A DNA stretch of 64,000 nt from Rhynchospora pubera (GCA_028095005.1 CM051461.1:167282144-167346143), one strand, 5' to 3'. Numbered from the stretch's first letter, positions 1 to 12,255 are shown. Made by a program: numbers and translations. The notes: generated from the letters alone by a model not told the origin.

Positions 1-177
1 CGGATGACCATCCATGGATGACTTTCGATCTCAGCCGTCTGATTTAATCTCAACGACTATAGATGCTCCGTGTATGATACCAAAATTAATAGGTCCGAAA
101 AAATATTGATTAAATCGGACGGCTCGAATCAAAAGACGTCCACTGGATGAGTGTATTCAACCAGAGGATACTCGCCC
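1..177. mobile_element. Mutator-like MITE, right part (left end outside window)
   Basis: The right end reads inward, on the opposite strand, as GGGCGAGTATCCTCTGG followed by a weak stem-loop and GTGGACGTC. This matches the ends of the elements at 11514-15330 and 37428-37638. The interior shares the family core (CCGTCTGATTTAATCTC on one arm and its near complement on the other, around positions 33-125). The left end and target duplication cannot be checked because the window begins here. Membership rests on similarity to sister copies that do have 9-10 bp duplications. Confidence 0.65.
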
Positions 178-2135
178 GCACAAGAAGGGCCCCGGCCCCG
201 GGCCGCGGCTCAAATAATCAAACTTGCCAATGGAAACCTTCCCGGAGTAACACTAATAAGGCACTATATTACTGTATATTGCTTTGTATAGGCATTCGTG
301 TTACCATTATTCATTTTATTAAAAATTCCATAATTTTCGAGCACAAATAACAAACTTGGGTTTTAAGCCTTTAAAAAGAATTTTATTTTTTTGCAATAAA
401 ATATTATTGATAATGATATTTACCGTGAAATACGAGTATAAAAACAAATGCGTGATAAAATAATAGACATATACATGTTCCACTATATATTATCATTAAC
501 TTTATAACTAAAATCGATCATTTAATTTGAGAATCTATATTATAAGTAAATAGTACCCGAATCCCACTCAAATATATATTCTTATGATAAGATACTTGGA
601 TTTCTAAGAAATTTAATTTTCTTTTTGATACATGAATGAATTAATGATTATTGATTCGAACTGATTACGACAATACTAGAACTGTTCATCAAATTAAATT
701 CGTTCTTTGGACAACGCAGCGTCTGACATTTAAGAGGACAGACCAGACCTATAGTTTACCGGTCATGACCGAAAATTGGAAGAAAAAAAAAATACCAGCA
801 AAATTAATTAAAATTATAAGAGTTTCAAACTGTTGCATGACAAAATCTGCTGATTGCTTATAATTTTACACGTCATGTATGCCACAAAATTAAGTTAACA
901 TCATTTTTTATTGTTTGTTATTCCTATTTAAGATTTTAAATTTTGTAGCAAAATTATGTCATTTTTTAAATTTTGTGGACGTCAAACTAACTTGACATTT
1001 TTGACATGTCAAATTTATGCATAATTAGTTGGTATTTTATTAAAATATATTCAATATTTAGTTTGATTTTCTTACAAAATACTCTGGTCGATATAAATAC
1101 CTTCGCAACATGCTAGATTAGTTGGCTTCGATCCCTGCTGTGAAAGCCAATCAATATCAGACCTGGTTTGCTCATAATTCTAGGCGAACATTTTGACAAA
1201 GGAAAAGTTAGTTACATCTAAATTATAAGCTGAGCAATATATACATCAAACTACTAGAATCATGTGCTCTATTAAAAATTAATAAATTTAACATGGGCCA
1301 ATATGAAAATATGCTAAGCAAATTATTTTGTCCGATTATATATTATCTAATATAAATGATATAATGATATACGATCGTTTAATTATGGGTTATCAATAAT
1401 GCTGGCGCATCTGCGAACGTGTTATATCAGAATTTTTTTTTTTTTTTTGAAGAATATTATATCAGAAGATACGGTCCATATTAAATGGTATGATCCAAAC
1501 TGTAGTCGGCGATCAAATGGTCTTCCCTTTTGAAGTTCCCAATCTAAGTACCCATTTCGTGTTCTCCAAGATCAGCAAAGCGGCCCGCATCGATTTCGGA
1601 GCATCAATAAATCCTCGGTCTGACATCTGTCAGTGCCTTTTCAACGAACTTATACCTGGACCTGTTCTATAAACTCCGGCGAGGCGGTCGATGCGTGAAT
1701 GCTGGTAAGTGGTCGCACAAAAGCACAAGTGAAAATTAAAAATAATATTTCAGTAATAATATTTTTAATCTAAAATTAAAAATAATGACTTCGTTAAATT
1801 TCAAAGCCAAAATATTATTTTATTGCAATGGATTGGGCATTAAAACTCGTAAGCATTGTATAAAGAATATACGCAAGAATATTGTATCAACGTATACACA
1901 ATGAAGTTTGCAATTCTTAACAAAAAACGGAACAGTTAAGTAATACATAGTGTAACCCCATCATTTGTCATTTGTCTCATTTCCCATGAGCCATGATCCT
2001 ACGCGTCAACGAATATGCGCCTTCATAACTTCATCTCTGTTCTCTGGCGTCTTATTTTCTTACCAACTTGCGATTATAAAATGATAGGGGTTTTACTCAA
2101 CTCAAATTATATTTAATTATATTTATTTATAAAAA
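178..2135. other. Intergenic, no gene recognised
   Basis: AT-rich sequence with a GC-rich patch at 188-212 and a poly(T) run near 1432-1449. Two short open frames (651-863 and 1490-1672) have no recognisable domain and no supporting splice context, so they are not called as genes. Confidence 0.5.
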
Positions 2136-2496
2136 AGGTATGTTACTTATAGGCACAAATTAATACAATTAAGAATGGAGGAAGCTAACCTCCAGGGGTA
2201 GGGGTGGGCGCGGTATACCGCGAATACGCGAAATCGTTCCGTTCCGTTCATGTGAAACGTATAATGGAACAAAATTTCATTCCGTTTCGCAAACGGAACG
2301 GAATGAAGAATGCAATTCGTGATTCGTTTATGTGAAATACAGTGTAAATTATACCGTTCCGCTACGTTCCGTCCAAACGGAACGAATACGAATCAGCCGG
2401 TACATACCGTTTGTTGAAACGGAACGGAATACGGAATGCCTCATTCTGTTTCCGTTTAATACGTTGCCCAGGTCTATCCAGGTGTACTTCCGGAAA
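2136..2496 (-). pseudogene. Fragment of CSC1-like gene (exon 10/intron 10 junction), interrupted by a hAT MITE
   Basis: About 60 bp here (2136-2198), together with about 20 bp at 2477-2496, match the junction of exon 10 and intron 10 of the intact CSC1-like gene near 20963-21038. The match includes the splice donor and the start of the coding stretch ending in TACTTCCGG. The two parts are contiguous once the inserted hAT MITE (2199-2476) is removed. Similarity stops just after TTCCGGAAAG, so this is a small copied piece rather than a gene. Whether it was copied from the nearby gene or from a paralogue cannot be told here. Confidence 0.6.
2199..2476. mobile_element. hAT-type MITE with iterated GGAACG motifs
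   Basis: Ends are TAGGGGTGGGC and, from the other side, TAGACCTGGGC. It is flanked by TCCAGGGG (2191-2198) and TCCAGGTG (2477-2484), an 8 bp duplication with one mismatch, as expected for hAT elements. The interior is a series of GGAACG/CGTTCC repeats in both orientations. It has no coding capacity and sits in the CSC1 gene fragment. Confidence 0.7.
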
Positions 2497-3116
2497 GGAG
2501 GTGTACTTTGAATGTGAGCATTAGCCAGCTTCTTACACTCAAAGGACTAATACATACTTCGCTGACAAATTAATTTTAACACACAAAGAAGGTGTACTTT
2601 GTTGACAGTAGCCTCCATAATTCAAAAATATGTTGCATCCAATATCTAACTGAGAAACATTACCTCACAAAGAAAATATTCTTCAAACACAAACAATAAC
2701 CAATTTTTCCAAAAAAAAAAGTAACTAATGTTGGGAATATGTAAATCAAATTGCATATTTAATTCGAAATGACTTCAAATGCATAATTATTGAAAGAGAA
2801 CTAGGGACCGGCACAGGGAGCTACTGATTCATACATAAGGTGCTAACCGCGTTTAGAGAATCTTAGCTCCTATAATTCTAAGTCTCCATATGCCCAAATA
2901 ATATTAGAGTATTGCCATACATTTAAAATGTAAGTCCTCGAGGGCAATTTTTCACAAACAATCAACACAATACACTTCCAAGAACAGTAAAAATAATCTA
3001 ACATAATAAGCTGTAAACGGATAAATAAATGTTGTAATATTTGAGTCCTAATTATTGAGAAACTAGAACAAACAATGGTAAAGAAAAAAAGATCTAACTC
3101 ATTTGACAACTCACTC
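2497..3116. other. Intergenic / 3' flank of DUF6598 gene
   Basis: No gene seen. The stretch directly below 3117 is the expected 3' untranslated region of the minus-strand DUF6598 gene; an open frame at 2870-3154 partly overlaps its end and is treated as chance. Confidence 0.4.
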
Positions 3117-4023
3117 TCACCAATAGTAGCCAAACTTGTTGTAGTACATATCACGATTCCATGAAACCTCTATTCTAATTTTACCATGACTACCAATAAT
3201 AAACCCTGATTTCTTTCCAGTCAGCTTAGCATGAAACATCACCTTTCCAGAGGCAAAGACAGTATCACCATAACAAATGCACATGTCAACCATCATTGTT
3301 GAATCAAGGGGCACTGCAACTACATCCCTTAACAGAGGCAAAGCAATGCAACCCCCAGATTTGTCGCAACTGATACATGTCACTGTATCTTTTTTGTCAT
3401 TTCTAAAAAGCCAGCTAACAGCCCTTGGGTCACAAGTTTTGTCATTTTTCACTTTTACGTGTCCATAAACTTCAGGCAGACTATTATCTTCAAAATCAAT
3501 CAGCTTAACATCTATACTAGCCACAGCAGAAGAACGAAAAACAACAAATGCAACTTCTATAGGACCAAACATACTATCCACCCGCTTGGATATAACCTGA
3601 TCATATCTTCTACGCACACAGGACCAACAGTTCACCATAAACTCATAGCTTGGATTCATTTCCAGGTTGAATAAATAACTATCGAACTCAATAGAATTAA
3701 AGATATGAATTCCACGGCATGGCATTCTCAGTGTGACGAACCCCTAGCAGAAACAGAAAAGTTTATATAGAAATTATGTTAAAAGAGATCGATAAAAATA
3801 AAAGCATAATTGTCACCTCTGAATCAATGCAGGGGGCATCTCCCAACTTGCGGTTATATAAGATATGACCAGAAGCATCGACTTGCATCACAATGGCACC
3901 ATATATGTTGCTAAAATCCAACTTCTCATGATTAACAAATCTCACTGAAAATACCTCCAAAAATTGTGGAATATCATAGGTACCATCATAACGCATGATA
4001 GGTTGTTTGACATCCCGAATCAT
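3117..4023 (-). CDS. DUF6598 domain protein (intact copy)
   Basis: Two exons, 4023-3817 and 3743-3117, have GT/AG borders (donor GAG|GTGACA, acceptor CTGCTAG|GGG) and join in phase 0 to 277 codons ending at a stop. The protein shows the DUF6598 pattern: an N-terminal strand EVFSVRFVN, then IYGAIVMQ, then the CRGIHIFNSIEFDSYLFN block, then the second half with IEVAFVVFRSSAVASIDV, YGHVKVKN, PLLRDVVAVPLDS and a closing strand KIRIEVSW. The family has no established biochemical function. In grasses it is often found alone or next to ribosome-inactivating-protein domains; no such domain is seen here. The start is the first Met in the upper exon; an upstream acceptor-like AG at 4028 means an additional 5' exon is possible. 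Its neighbour at 4760-5473 is a paralogue in the same orientation, so this is a tandem pair. Confidence 0.7.
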
Positions 4024-4040
4024 ATGTCTGTCAGTTCAAA

Positions 4041-4213
4041 AAGAATAAAAAGTAAGCTTGGATTACTGCTGATTATTTTCCTTTATTTTCTACTACTGAA
4101 ATTTTATATAAAAAAAAGTGCCAATAAGAATAAAAAGTAAGCTTGGATTACTACTGATTATTATCCTTTATTTTCTACTATTGAAATTTTATAAAAAGAA
4201 AAAAGGTGCCAAT
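4041..4213. repeat. Tandem duplication, about 85 bp period
   Basis: Two copies of an AT-rich unit starting AAGAATAAAAAGTAAGC lie at 4041-4125 and 4126-4213, differing by a few substitutions and small indels. They lie just upstream of the DUF6598 gene's first called exon, between the two paralogues. Confidence 0.8.
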
Positions 4214-4759
4214 AAGAAATTTTTTTTCTTTTTTTTAATTGTTGACCTCAATTTTAATGCCTGGTCAATATTGTAAACCCTTCCACTCCACTCTTCACAG
4301 TTCTCTTGCTTGTGCTCTTAAGATAAGTATCTAAAACCCAATCATTTCCTTTCGATTAACTCTCAATCTCTTCCCTAAACCGCCTTTACTTTGATCTCAA
4401 GCCGTAGAAGATTGAAGACATAATTGAATCAAATGTTCTACCAAAAAAATTGGTAAAAGATGCAACAACAAAGTACTAACTATAACTACTCAATCCATTC
4501 ATACAAGTGTAAAATAGAAAAACTACTGATAATCAGTCTGGTAATGACTACACAACAAAATTTGACACAATATTTTCCAAGTCTAATCAAGAGATTCAAT
4601 CACTAAAAACAATCATGTAAAAGAAATTTGAGATAAAAATAATATCAGGGATAATGATAGGGCAAATCCTTTGGCCAAGAACGGCAGGGATTTTTTTGTT
4701 TAATAAGCCTATAAATGTATGCATAATTATTAAATTTTATAACTAAACAATATATGTAG
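4214..4759. other. Spacer between the DUF6598 paralogues
   Basis: AT-rich sequence with no recognisable coding or mobile element. It would contain the promoter of the 3117-4023 gene if that gene starts at 4023. Confidence 0.4.
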
Positions 4760-5473
4760 TTATGTACCTTGAGCAGCTCTCGAAGGAGCCATCTTGATGA
4801 TGCATAAAGATAGGCTTGGATAAGCCATCACATAATTGTTGCTTCTCTTGCCCATAATAGGCCCTCGCACTTCATTATAGCAATTAGTTTCTAACCATTT
4901 GACTTTAATGGCAATCGTTCCACTCTTTCCAGGTATGGTCTCCAATTCCTCACCACCTAACTTGGCAGGGAAACTAATGGTTTTATTGGCAAATAGCCCC
5001 TTTTCATGGTGGATGTCGACATGAACAACAAGGACAGAATTTCGTGGAACAACAATTGCGCATCTTGACAGATGAAGACTGAAGCCTGCCAACTCATTGC
5101 TTCCAAAATTAAAAGAAACACCTTCCTCAAAAAAATAGCGAATAGCACCAGTAACAAGTGTATTCCATGCTTTTATTGTCCCATAAAAGCCAGTGGTTCT
5201 TTCATCTACCAAATCATTAAGCATAATATCCACAATAGCCTCACTGGCTTCTCTATAAACCACATATTGCACCTCAATGGGATAAATCCCTGTCTTGATC
5301 TTCTTTTTTAAGAGCTTATCGTATTGGAACTTTTCAGATCTAGCTTCCCACAGCTTAAATGGGGGTCTAGCATTGAACTTACCATAATGCTGGAAAGAAA
5401 ATACACAAAGTTTTATGAGGATGTCACCTTCTACTTTTAGACCTCGACGCATGCCAGAAAGATTCACAATGCC
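4760..5473 (-). CDS. DUF6598 second exon of the upstream paralogue
   Basis: An open stretch begins after an AG acceptor (CTCTAG|GGC, exon edge 5473) and runs in frame to a stop at 4760-4762. It is collinear with the last exon of the 3117-4023 gene: GIVNLSGMRRG aligns with GFVTLRMPCRG, IYPIEVQYVVYREASEAIV with IEVAFVVFRSS, FYGTIKAWN with VYGHVKVKN, LHLSRCAIVVPRNSVLVV with LPLLRDVVAVPLDSTMMV, and IAIKVKW with IRIEVSW. It has about 30 extra C-terminal residues. A possible donor (CAAG|GTACAT at 4768) could instead splice onward, but that would be out of frame with the exon at 4027. Its upstream partner exon is most likely the broken one at 11451-15570, leaving a transposon-filled intron of about 6 kb. 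That partner is disrupted, so this exon probably no longer makes a full protein. Confidence 0.6.
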   Translation of the reverse strand, partial: GIVNLSGMRRGLKVEGDILIKLCVFSFQHYGKFNARPPFKLWEARSEKFQYDKLLKKKIKTGIYPIEVQYVVYREASEAIVDIMLNDLVDERTTGFYGTIKAWNTLVTGAIRYFFEEGVSFNFGSNELAGFSLHLSRCAIVVPRNSVLVVHVDIHHEKGLFANKTISFPAKLGGEELETIPGKSGTIAIKVKWLETNCYNEVRGPIMGKRSNNYVMAYPSLSLCIIKMAPSRAAQGT

Positions 5474-8048
5474 CTAGAGTTAAGAAAGGTGTGTTATTGA
5501 GTCTTATAGATTTTACTGGTTGCATAGGAAAAAAAAAATTAAATGCGCATAAGCAACTATGAAATAAAAATAAACATTATTAGTTTTTTTCATTTTTTTA
5601 CAATATATAAATAAAGTGTCCTCAAAATTTGCACATGATCTGTGAGAAGTTTTTGTCAGTTATGTTGGATTGACAAAAACTTCAGAAAAATAACATATTT
5701 GTGCAACTGTGCATAAAGATGGATATTGTATGTGATGCTCTAATAAAATGATTTCCACTACTCTACAAAATATGATCAAACTCAGAAAACACTCAATTTG
5801 TACAATATACATCCCCAATGAAAGTAAATCCAAGAATATGCATGAACATACATAATATATTATTTTCCACTACAGTTTTCCTCAACCCAACATAACTGAC
5901 AAAGATAGTTTTACAAAGTAATAATTGCAAATCTATCTTTTATTAGGTCTGGCAGGGCTATCAAAAAACGAACATGGCCTACTGTTGTACTAAACTACCA
6001 ATTAACCTCAAGATAAATACAATTTATATATCTACATTTTACAATAAGCCCAAATGTAACAATTCTGGCTGTAGTATAGTAAACCAAGTCCCTTTTTAAT
6101 CTGTTAATAAATTTTAATGAAATTGTATGAATTATATGATCAAGGAATAGGTTAAATAAATTAATGCCACTGTAAAATTTGCGGGAATGTCTAATCTGAG
6201 GACATGAAAATATTCCTCATAAATTATAGAATTTTTCCTTATGATTGCCACATCAATCTGATTTCTGAGTTGGTCTAATTTAATTAAACTGTAAAATAGC
6301 TAATTTACAAAAATTAGTTGTCAATGGTTTGCCACATGCTGCACATCCTGTCATAGAAGACCCGAGTTTATTTTAATAAAAGTGTCAAGAGACGCTCGTC
6401 TCTTTCTTCTGGCTTGCCAATCTCTCTCTTTTCCTCTGTCCCTTCTCCTCGAGAAGCTTTCTCTCGAGCTTCATCTCTCGTCCCTCTGTGTCGTGTATTG
6501 GTTGGTTAAATTAGCGGCTGCCTCTGAGCTGGCTGTAGAGGAAGCGACACCTCCTACTTGGATGTGTCGATGGCTTGAGGAAGCCATGTCTCTTCTCTCT
6601 GTTCGAGCAAGCCAATTTCAACCGCAAGCTGCAATTGGTGTCGTGGAAGGTTGTTCTCCTCTGGACTCATCTTCCTCTTACCTCTCTTCTTCCACTTTAG
6701 TCATTAATATGTTCATGAAGCTTAATTAGATGCCAACTTTAGTTATGAGTGGTTTTCTGTTGAGTTGTAAGCTGACTATTTAGTGAAGGGGATAGAATAT
6801 TATGTGCTCAGTTATGTGATATTTCTAGGTAGTTAAATTTCTGAGCATAGCTGACACAAGGTTTATAAGGAAATTAATAATTATTTAAGGATCTTATTTA
6901 TATATGTATATGCATATATGAAGTAGGCAAAATAGGAAAATCATGAGTCATTATGTTTTATGATTATTTTGAAGGCAGTCTGTGAAGGATTGCAATTATG
7001 TTGGGTCGTGGCATATTTTAAAGTATATAAATGTGCATAGATATACACTCATGAATTATGTTGGGTCGTGGCAATAGTAAAGAAGGTATATTTGGAGTAA
7101 GTACATAGTTGCATATATACAAGACTGTTCTGGTACATCATGAACTGGTCATCTAAAGGCTAAGTATACTAGATGTTATAATTGTAAAATGTTTATCTGC
7201 ATAGTACAAAGGCATGATAATTAGGAAGGGCATTAGTGTCATTTCTAGTGTTAAAATCATGTAGGGACAGAGAACATATACAAGTATATCTATGTTTATA
7301 GAACTATTCAATCATCTGCATAAATGAAAGTAGTTATTTTGAGGCTGTTCAGTGTATATAAAGAGGGAGTATAGTGAGATGGTACTTATTTGAGGGTTGA
7401 GCATATTTAAATGTAAATTGTTGGTCATATTTTGATGAAGGAGGGTCATATATTGTATTCAGTGCATAGTTGAAGAGTTTCAGCTGGTATATGTGCATGA
7501 GATATGTCAAATAAGTCTGTTGATCTGAGGTGTCTTTATTTGATATATGCCATACACAAATTTTATAAGAATGATTTTTTATAAAACGGTGCATTGGATG
7601 AGGTAATTTGAAGGAAAAAACTAATGAGTTTATGTGCATATATGTCTCATGTCGCATGCATTACAGTGAGTCTATAAGTCAGTTGTAGCTCTATACCAGT
7701 TTTTGGTACATAAAAAGGGAATCTGGTATGAGTTTGGTATTTGATTGCGAGTCCAGGGATGAATTTACAAAGTAAAATATTTTATGAGGACAAAAGTGTA
7801 AAAATTTTGAAGGCTTATTTGTAACATAGAAAGGTTATAGCAAAAAAAAATGTGGGTTTGGCTATAAATTCTGAGGGCTTAGATGAATTTAATGGGCTTG
7901 AGTGAAAAGCGCGTGGGCCTATCAGATCGGATTTTATTATGAGATGTTGGATGTGGATACCGACCCGATTGAGTTTGTGTTGGACCCGTTACGACTGACC
8001 GAGGGTCAGACTGGTTCGAGTTGGTTGGCACACTGAGTTGGTTTGTGT
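5474..8048. other. Probable long intron / non-coding
   Basis: No convincing gene. There is an inverted repeat: GTCAGTTATGTTGG near 5652-5665 and its complement near 5886-5899. A short perfect hairpin occurs at about 5646-5681 (AAGTTTTTGTCA and complement). A 19 bp motif (ATTATGTTGGGTCGTGGCA) occurs twice, near 7002 and 7054. The open frame 6382-6729 shows no domain. Confidence 0.4.
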
Positions 8049-8482
8049 CAATGTTTTGAAAACCGACCCGGACATCGAACCGACGAAGCTATCGATTCGA
8101 TGGTTCAATTGGTTCGACCGGTCGAACCGGTAGAATGAACCGGATGACGTCATGGTTACCATATAGTTTATATAAATTAAATGTTCACTTGTTTACATCA
8201 AAACCAATTGGTCTAGTGGTAGAGCATCTCATTTCTATTCAAGACTTCCCAAGTTTGATTCCTCTCTATGATATTTTTTGAGAATTTCATTGAACTAAAT
8301 GGAAAATATTTAAAAACATATAAACCGTCCGGTTCGGTTCGACGGTTTCACATAAACCGGACCGTCCGGTTCGTTATGGGTCGCTAACAGCCAAAAAACC
8401 GGCTCAGATTGGATGTGACTAGGGTCCGGTTCGAGGTTGAACCGGTCGAACCGGCCGGTCCGGTCCGATTTTCAAAACATTG
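8049..8482. mobile_element. hAT-type MITE, CCGGTTCG-rich, with tRNA-like core
   Basis: The ends are CAATGTTTTGAAAACCGAC and, inverted, CAATGTTTTGAAAATCGGAC. Flanks are GTTTGTGT (8041-8048) and ATTTGTGT (8483-8490), an 8 bp duplication with one mismatch. The arms hold iterated CCGGTTCGACCGG-like motifs, candidate transposase binding repeats. No coding capacity. Same structural group as 31885-32255. Confidence 0.8.
8209..8262 (+). promoter_or_regulatory. tRNA-like Pol III A/B box pair inside hAT MITE
   Basis: TGGTCTAGTGG (8209-8219) fits the tRNA A-box, and AGTTTGATTCC (8252-8262) is one or two bases from the B-box consensus GGTTCGANTCC; their spacing is compatible with an internal RNA polymerase III promoter. 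There is no full cloverleaf, so this is tRNA-derived sequence rather than a tRNA gene. Confidence 0.5.
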
Positions 8483-9935
8483 ATTTGTGTGCTGTTTTTT
8501 TGGGCCTGTGTTGATGGGCTGACGCTAGAATTAATTCTTTTTGGGCTGAAAATTTAATCTTTGTGGGCTGAGAAATTAAATAAATTGCAAACTATGAAGT
8601 GTAGGCTTTAAGACTAATTAAGCTTTCGGATTTAGATAGAGCTTAATCAAAATAGCTAACGCCCAGATCAAAATCTCATTTTTTTTAACTTGAGATTTTA
8701 TTTCATTTCATTTCGTTGTAAAATTCTCGATCAAAATGAAGGGATTTGGTGTAATTTAGCTGGAATTCCAATGTAATTAGATCCAACGAAATCCTATGAA
8801 ATCAATTTAATTGAAATGAAATCCCACGTAAACTTCATTTTGATGAGAGCCTAAGTGGGCTAATGACTAATTCTTTTGAGCTCGATAAAACGATTAGACT
8901 AAATAGCTTGGACCCATTGATATTAGTCTAGCAATCGATAATCAGTTTTTCTAAAGTGATGATGATAGTAAGTCTGATTTTTAACGAACAGATACTGTGA
9001 CAATTAACTCAGACTTTCGGATCACGCAAATCAAATAAATAAATCTGATTTATATTTCTAATTTATTTTTTGAGTTTAATTAGTTCCTAATTTATGCCTG
9101 TTAATTTTGTAATTTCAAAATATGACGATATTAGGAAATATAATTAAATAATAATTATGACAATTTGGCAAGTAATGATTTATAACAACACAATTAGCAA
9201 GGACTTGGAACCAAATTATCAGTCAAGTATACTGATAGGACCCCAAACTTAGTTAAATTACACTTCATCTACCAGATTAAAGAAACACTTTAAACTTATA
9301 TTAATAGTACTTGATTTGTGAATTATGAACAATAAATTGATCAAGAGGATCTAAGAAACAACTAGAAGGTGCGGATTACACGAAAACTTTAATAGAACAC
9401 ACATTTCGGTATTTCTAAGTTCATGCATTGCATGTTGAGCAATCTTTGATGGTGCATTCTATTTGTTCATATAGACAATAAAAGTCCTAAATAAATGAAA
9501 CACATGTTGAATCAAACTATCATTTATTCTGTTGTAACTGATTAAATCTACCCTAGTTTTTCATTTGTTTATTGAATTGGACCGTCAGACCTAACAAGGA
9601 TTGGACTGGTTACAAAGAATTGAATTAATGATTCTTTGAAATTGACTAGTAAACAAAGAACCATTCACATTCAGTCTGCATAGCATAACTTATGATATAC
9701 TGAATCACTCTCCCCAGAGTATGGTTTAGCCACCTATCAGGCCAGGATTACTAGCGCTATAAATACTAGGTATTCCCTCTGATCTGTACCATATGGTTGG
9801 ACTTATGGTTTAGGGAAAAGTTCTCTCTGATTCTGACCGGCCGTGAGAACTTGAGGGTCAATTATTGTTATGCAATTTATGCTTAATTTAATTTCTATTG
9901 CATGTTACATGTTGCAGCATGCCGATAGTAGGCCC
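8483..9935. other. Non-coding, within the putative long intron
   Basis: No gene recognised. A stretch around 8658-8865 begins and ends with loosely complementary ATCAAAAT-containing sequences and may be a decayed MITE, but no target duplication could be found. Confidence 0.35.
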
Positions 9936-10670
9936 CATAGAAGTTGAATCGTAAAATGTATCGTGTATCATAGCATTAAGTATCGTATCGTGTATCGTAT
10001 CGATTCGTTTAAGATACGCTATGATATCCTTAAAATTATGTAAAATAAGTAATTAGAATTTATATTGAACTATTTTCATTAAAAAAGTTCTAATATCACA
10101 CTATATCCTTGATAATTCAGGCATCTTTAAATATATTGTATAAATATTTACTTAAATTTTATAATATATAATATGTATAAATCATTTACAATTATATTTT
10201 ATGATATTACACTGTAAAATCTGTATAAATTATACTCATTATTAATTATTTTTTATGTATAAATTATTAATCATTATATTTTTTATAATAGCGTAATATA
10301 TTTTTATGACATTATATTGTATAATCTGAATATATTTTGTATAAATTATAAATACTATATTGTATAAAACTATAATCTGTATAAATTGTATTGTATAATA
10401 AATATAGAAAGTATATATTAAACTATTAATCATTATAGTATAGTATTATGTTATATAATTTGTATAAATGATTATTATTGTTGTTGTTGTTTGAATCGTT
10501 CGTATCTTAAGATACACCCTAGTATCGTAAGTTATGTATTGTGTATCTTAAGATACATTAAGATACACCGCAATTGAGATACAATGGTCAAGATACGTAT
10601 CGATTGGGCTATGAATCGTATCGTATCGTAAGTTACGTATCGTGTATCTTATAAGATACTAAATTCTATG
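9936..10670. mobile_element. hAT-type non-autonomous element, GTATC-rich
   Basis: It is flanked by a perfect 8 bp duplication GTAGGCCC (9928-9935 and 10671-10678). Short terminal inverted repeat CATAGAA. Both arms are built from iterated CGTATC/GATACG motifs around a very AT-rich middle (10030-10480). The longest open frame inside is low-complexity and not a transposase. Confidence 0.7.
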
Positions 10671-10691
10671 GTAGGCCCATTTCAGTTATGG

Positions 10692-10770
10692 TTGATTTGT
10701 TTTCTGTTGCATGTTACATGTTGCAGCATGCTTGATTTGTTTTCTGTTGCATGTTACAGTTTTTGTCAGT
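10692..10770. repeat. Short tandem duplication, 40 bp period
   Basis: The unit TTGATTTGTTTTCTGTTGC plus ATGTTACATGTTGCAGC is present nearly twice. A third, partial copy of the second half (TGCATGTTACATGTTGCAGC) lies at about 9899-9920, on the other side of the hAT element, so that element inserted into an existing repeat tract. Confidence 0.7.
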
Positions 10771-11450
10771 TTGGATAAGTCTGGTGTTTGGTTTTAGTTG
10801 GATCTGTCTGTGTCTTGTTACCCGATAAACCTCTTGTAAATTATAGTATTTCCATAAATGGGATGGTATAGGAGAAGGTGGTTTCTATGCTAGTCAAGGT
10901 CCGATGTAATGTAGGACTGGCATGGCAGTATGATAAGTACTATATAACTTGGTCAAATAAAGGTTCGTGTGCTATGTATAATAAAAAACCATTTGTGTGC
11001 AACTCTGTAAAATATGGCATGAATAATGTAAAATTTACGTTTGTTTGTTTGTCGCTGTGCATCTCTGAGACTAAAATCAAGAAAACATAATATGTAATGA
11101 AAAAAAAAAAGATGTATGTCTATCTGTTAGACTTACGAGAGAGTTTTCCACTCTCGTGGGAGGAATCGTCACATCCAGCTTCCGAGGTGTGACACCAAAT
11201 AACCACATATATAGCTAAACCATTGATTTTGGCACCAAGAGATATTCATTGAAGGTAATATTTCAAATATTTTTTTTTGTGTGAAGTATTACTATAGATA
11301 TATAGAAGTTAAAACTAGTGGGCGTTTTGTTGAACTGATTTGGCACTTGACAATTTATCGGGGAAATTTTTAATATTTCATATGCCTATATAAAGGTACA
11401 AAAGATCCCTCAAATAACATTTCATATTCATAAAAAAAAAATACAGTTAC
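10771..11450. other. Non-coding, within the putative long intron
   Basis: No gene recognised; a small open frame at 10878-11090 lacks any recognisable motif. Confidence 0.35.
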
Positions 11451-12255
11451 CTTTGAATTGACGACACGGGTTCTCCAAACTTGCGGTTAAAAAGAATAGA
11501 GGTGCCACAAGAGGGAGTCGTATCCTCTGGATGGTTTTATTAAACCATCCAGTGGACGTTTTGTAAAATGAACCGTTCGATCTAAATGAACGGTAGGATC
11601 TCGAGCGGCTTAACTCTTCCGTAAAAACGTGTATACGGGTATAAGCTTTGTATACGAAATACAAATTCGTCGTCTCTCTCCTTCGAAATGAAGAAAACTT
11701 AGGAATCAGAAGCTCCGCCTCCCTCTCAATCTCGACCACCTGGGAAGAAGCTGAGACGATCTTGGAAGCCTAGCCTCCGCCTAACCCTAACCTCCGCCTA
11801 CCATCCGCAAACCTAGAAATCGAAGCTCACTGCCTCTCTCTTTGCCTCCTCATCTCTTCCTGGCTGTCTCCACAATCTGGATGTACAAACGCCTCGAAAT
11901 CAAAACAAATTCTAGGTTGGTGGTCACGAGGCAGATCTGGTAAGCCTATTTTCATCTAACTCTTTATTCTCTTCTCCCTTTGGCTCTTTGGGTTAATTGG
12001 TTTGGAATTTTGATTTATTTTTGTTAATTTACTCAACTTGGTTTATATTGGAAATTTGGTTTGGCATGAGTCTGGACTAAGAAATTGCTCCTGTAACTTT
12101 TCTTGTAAAGCTGTTTGAACTGAACTAGGGGCTGTTCTGTGATAAATGATCGTATTTAGGAGTTTTTGTAAAATTAGTTGTTTTGTAAAGCTGTTTGAAG
12201 TTGTTAGGGCATGATTTGCATATACTTAATTTGTGATTACTTCTTCTAGGGTAGC

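Noticed and set aside
4027..4768. Splicing of the 4768-5473 exon directly to the 4027-3817 exon as one two-domain gene
   Set aside because: Phase 1 donor meets an acceptor needing phase 2, giving an immediate stop; two separate genes fit better.
6382..6729. 115-codon plus frame in the region between the DUF6598 copies
   Set aside because: Leucine- and serine-rich, no domain, no splice context or homology that I can see; probably chance.
8209..8262. tRNA gene
   Set aside because: A/B boxes are present but no acceptor stem or anticodon arm can be folded; it lies in a MITE.
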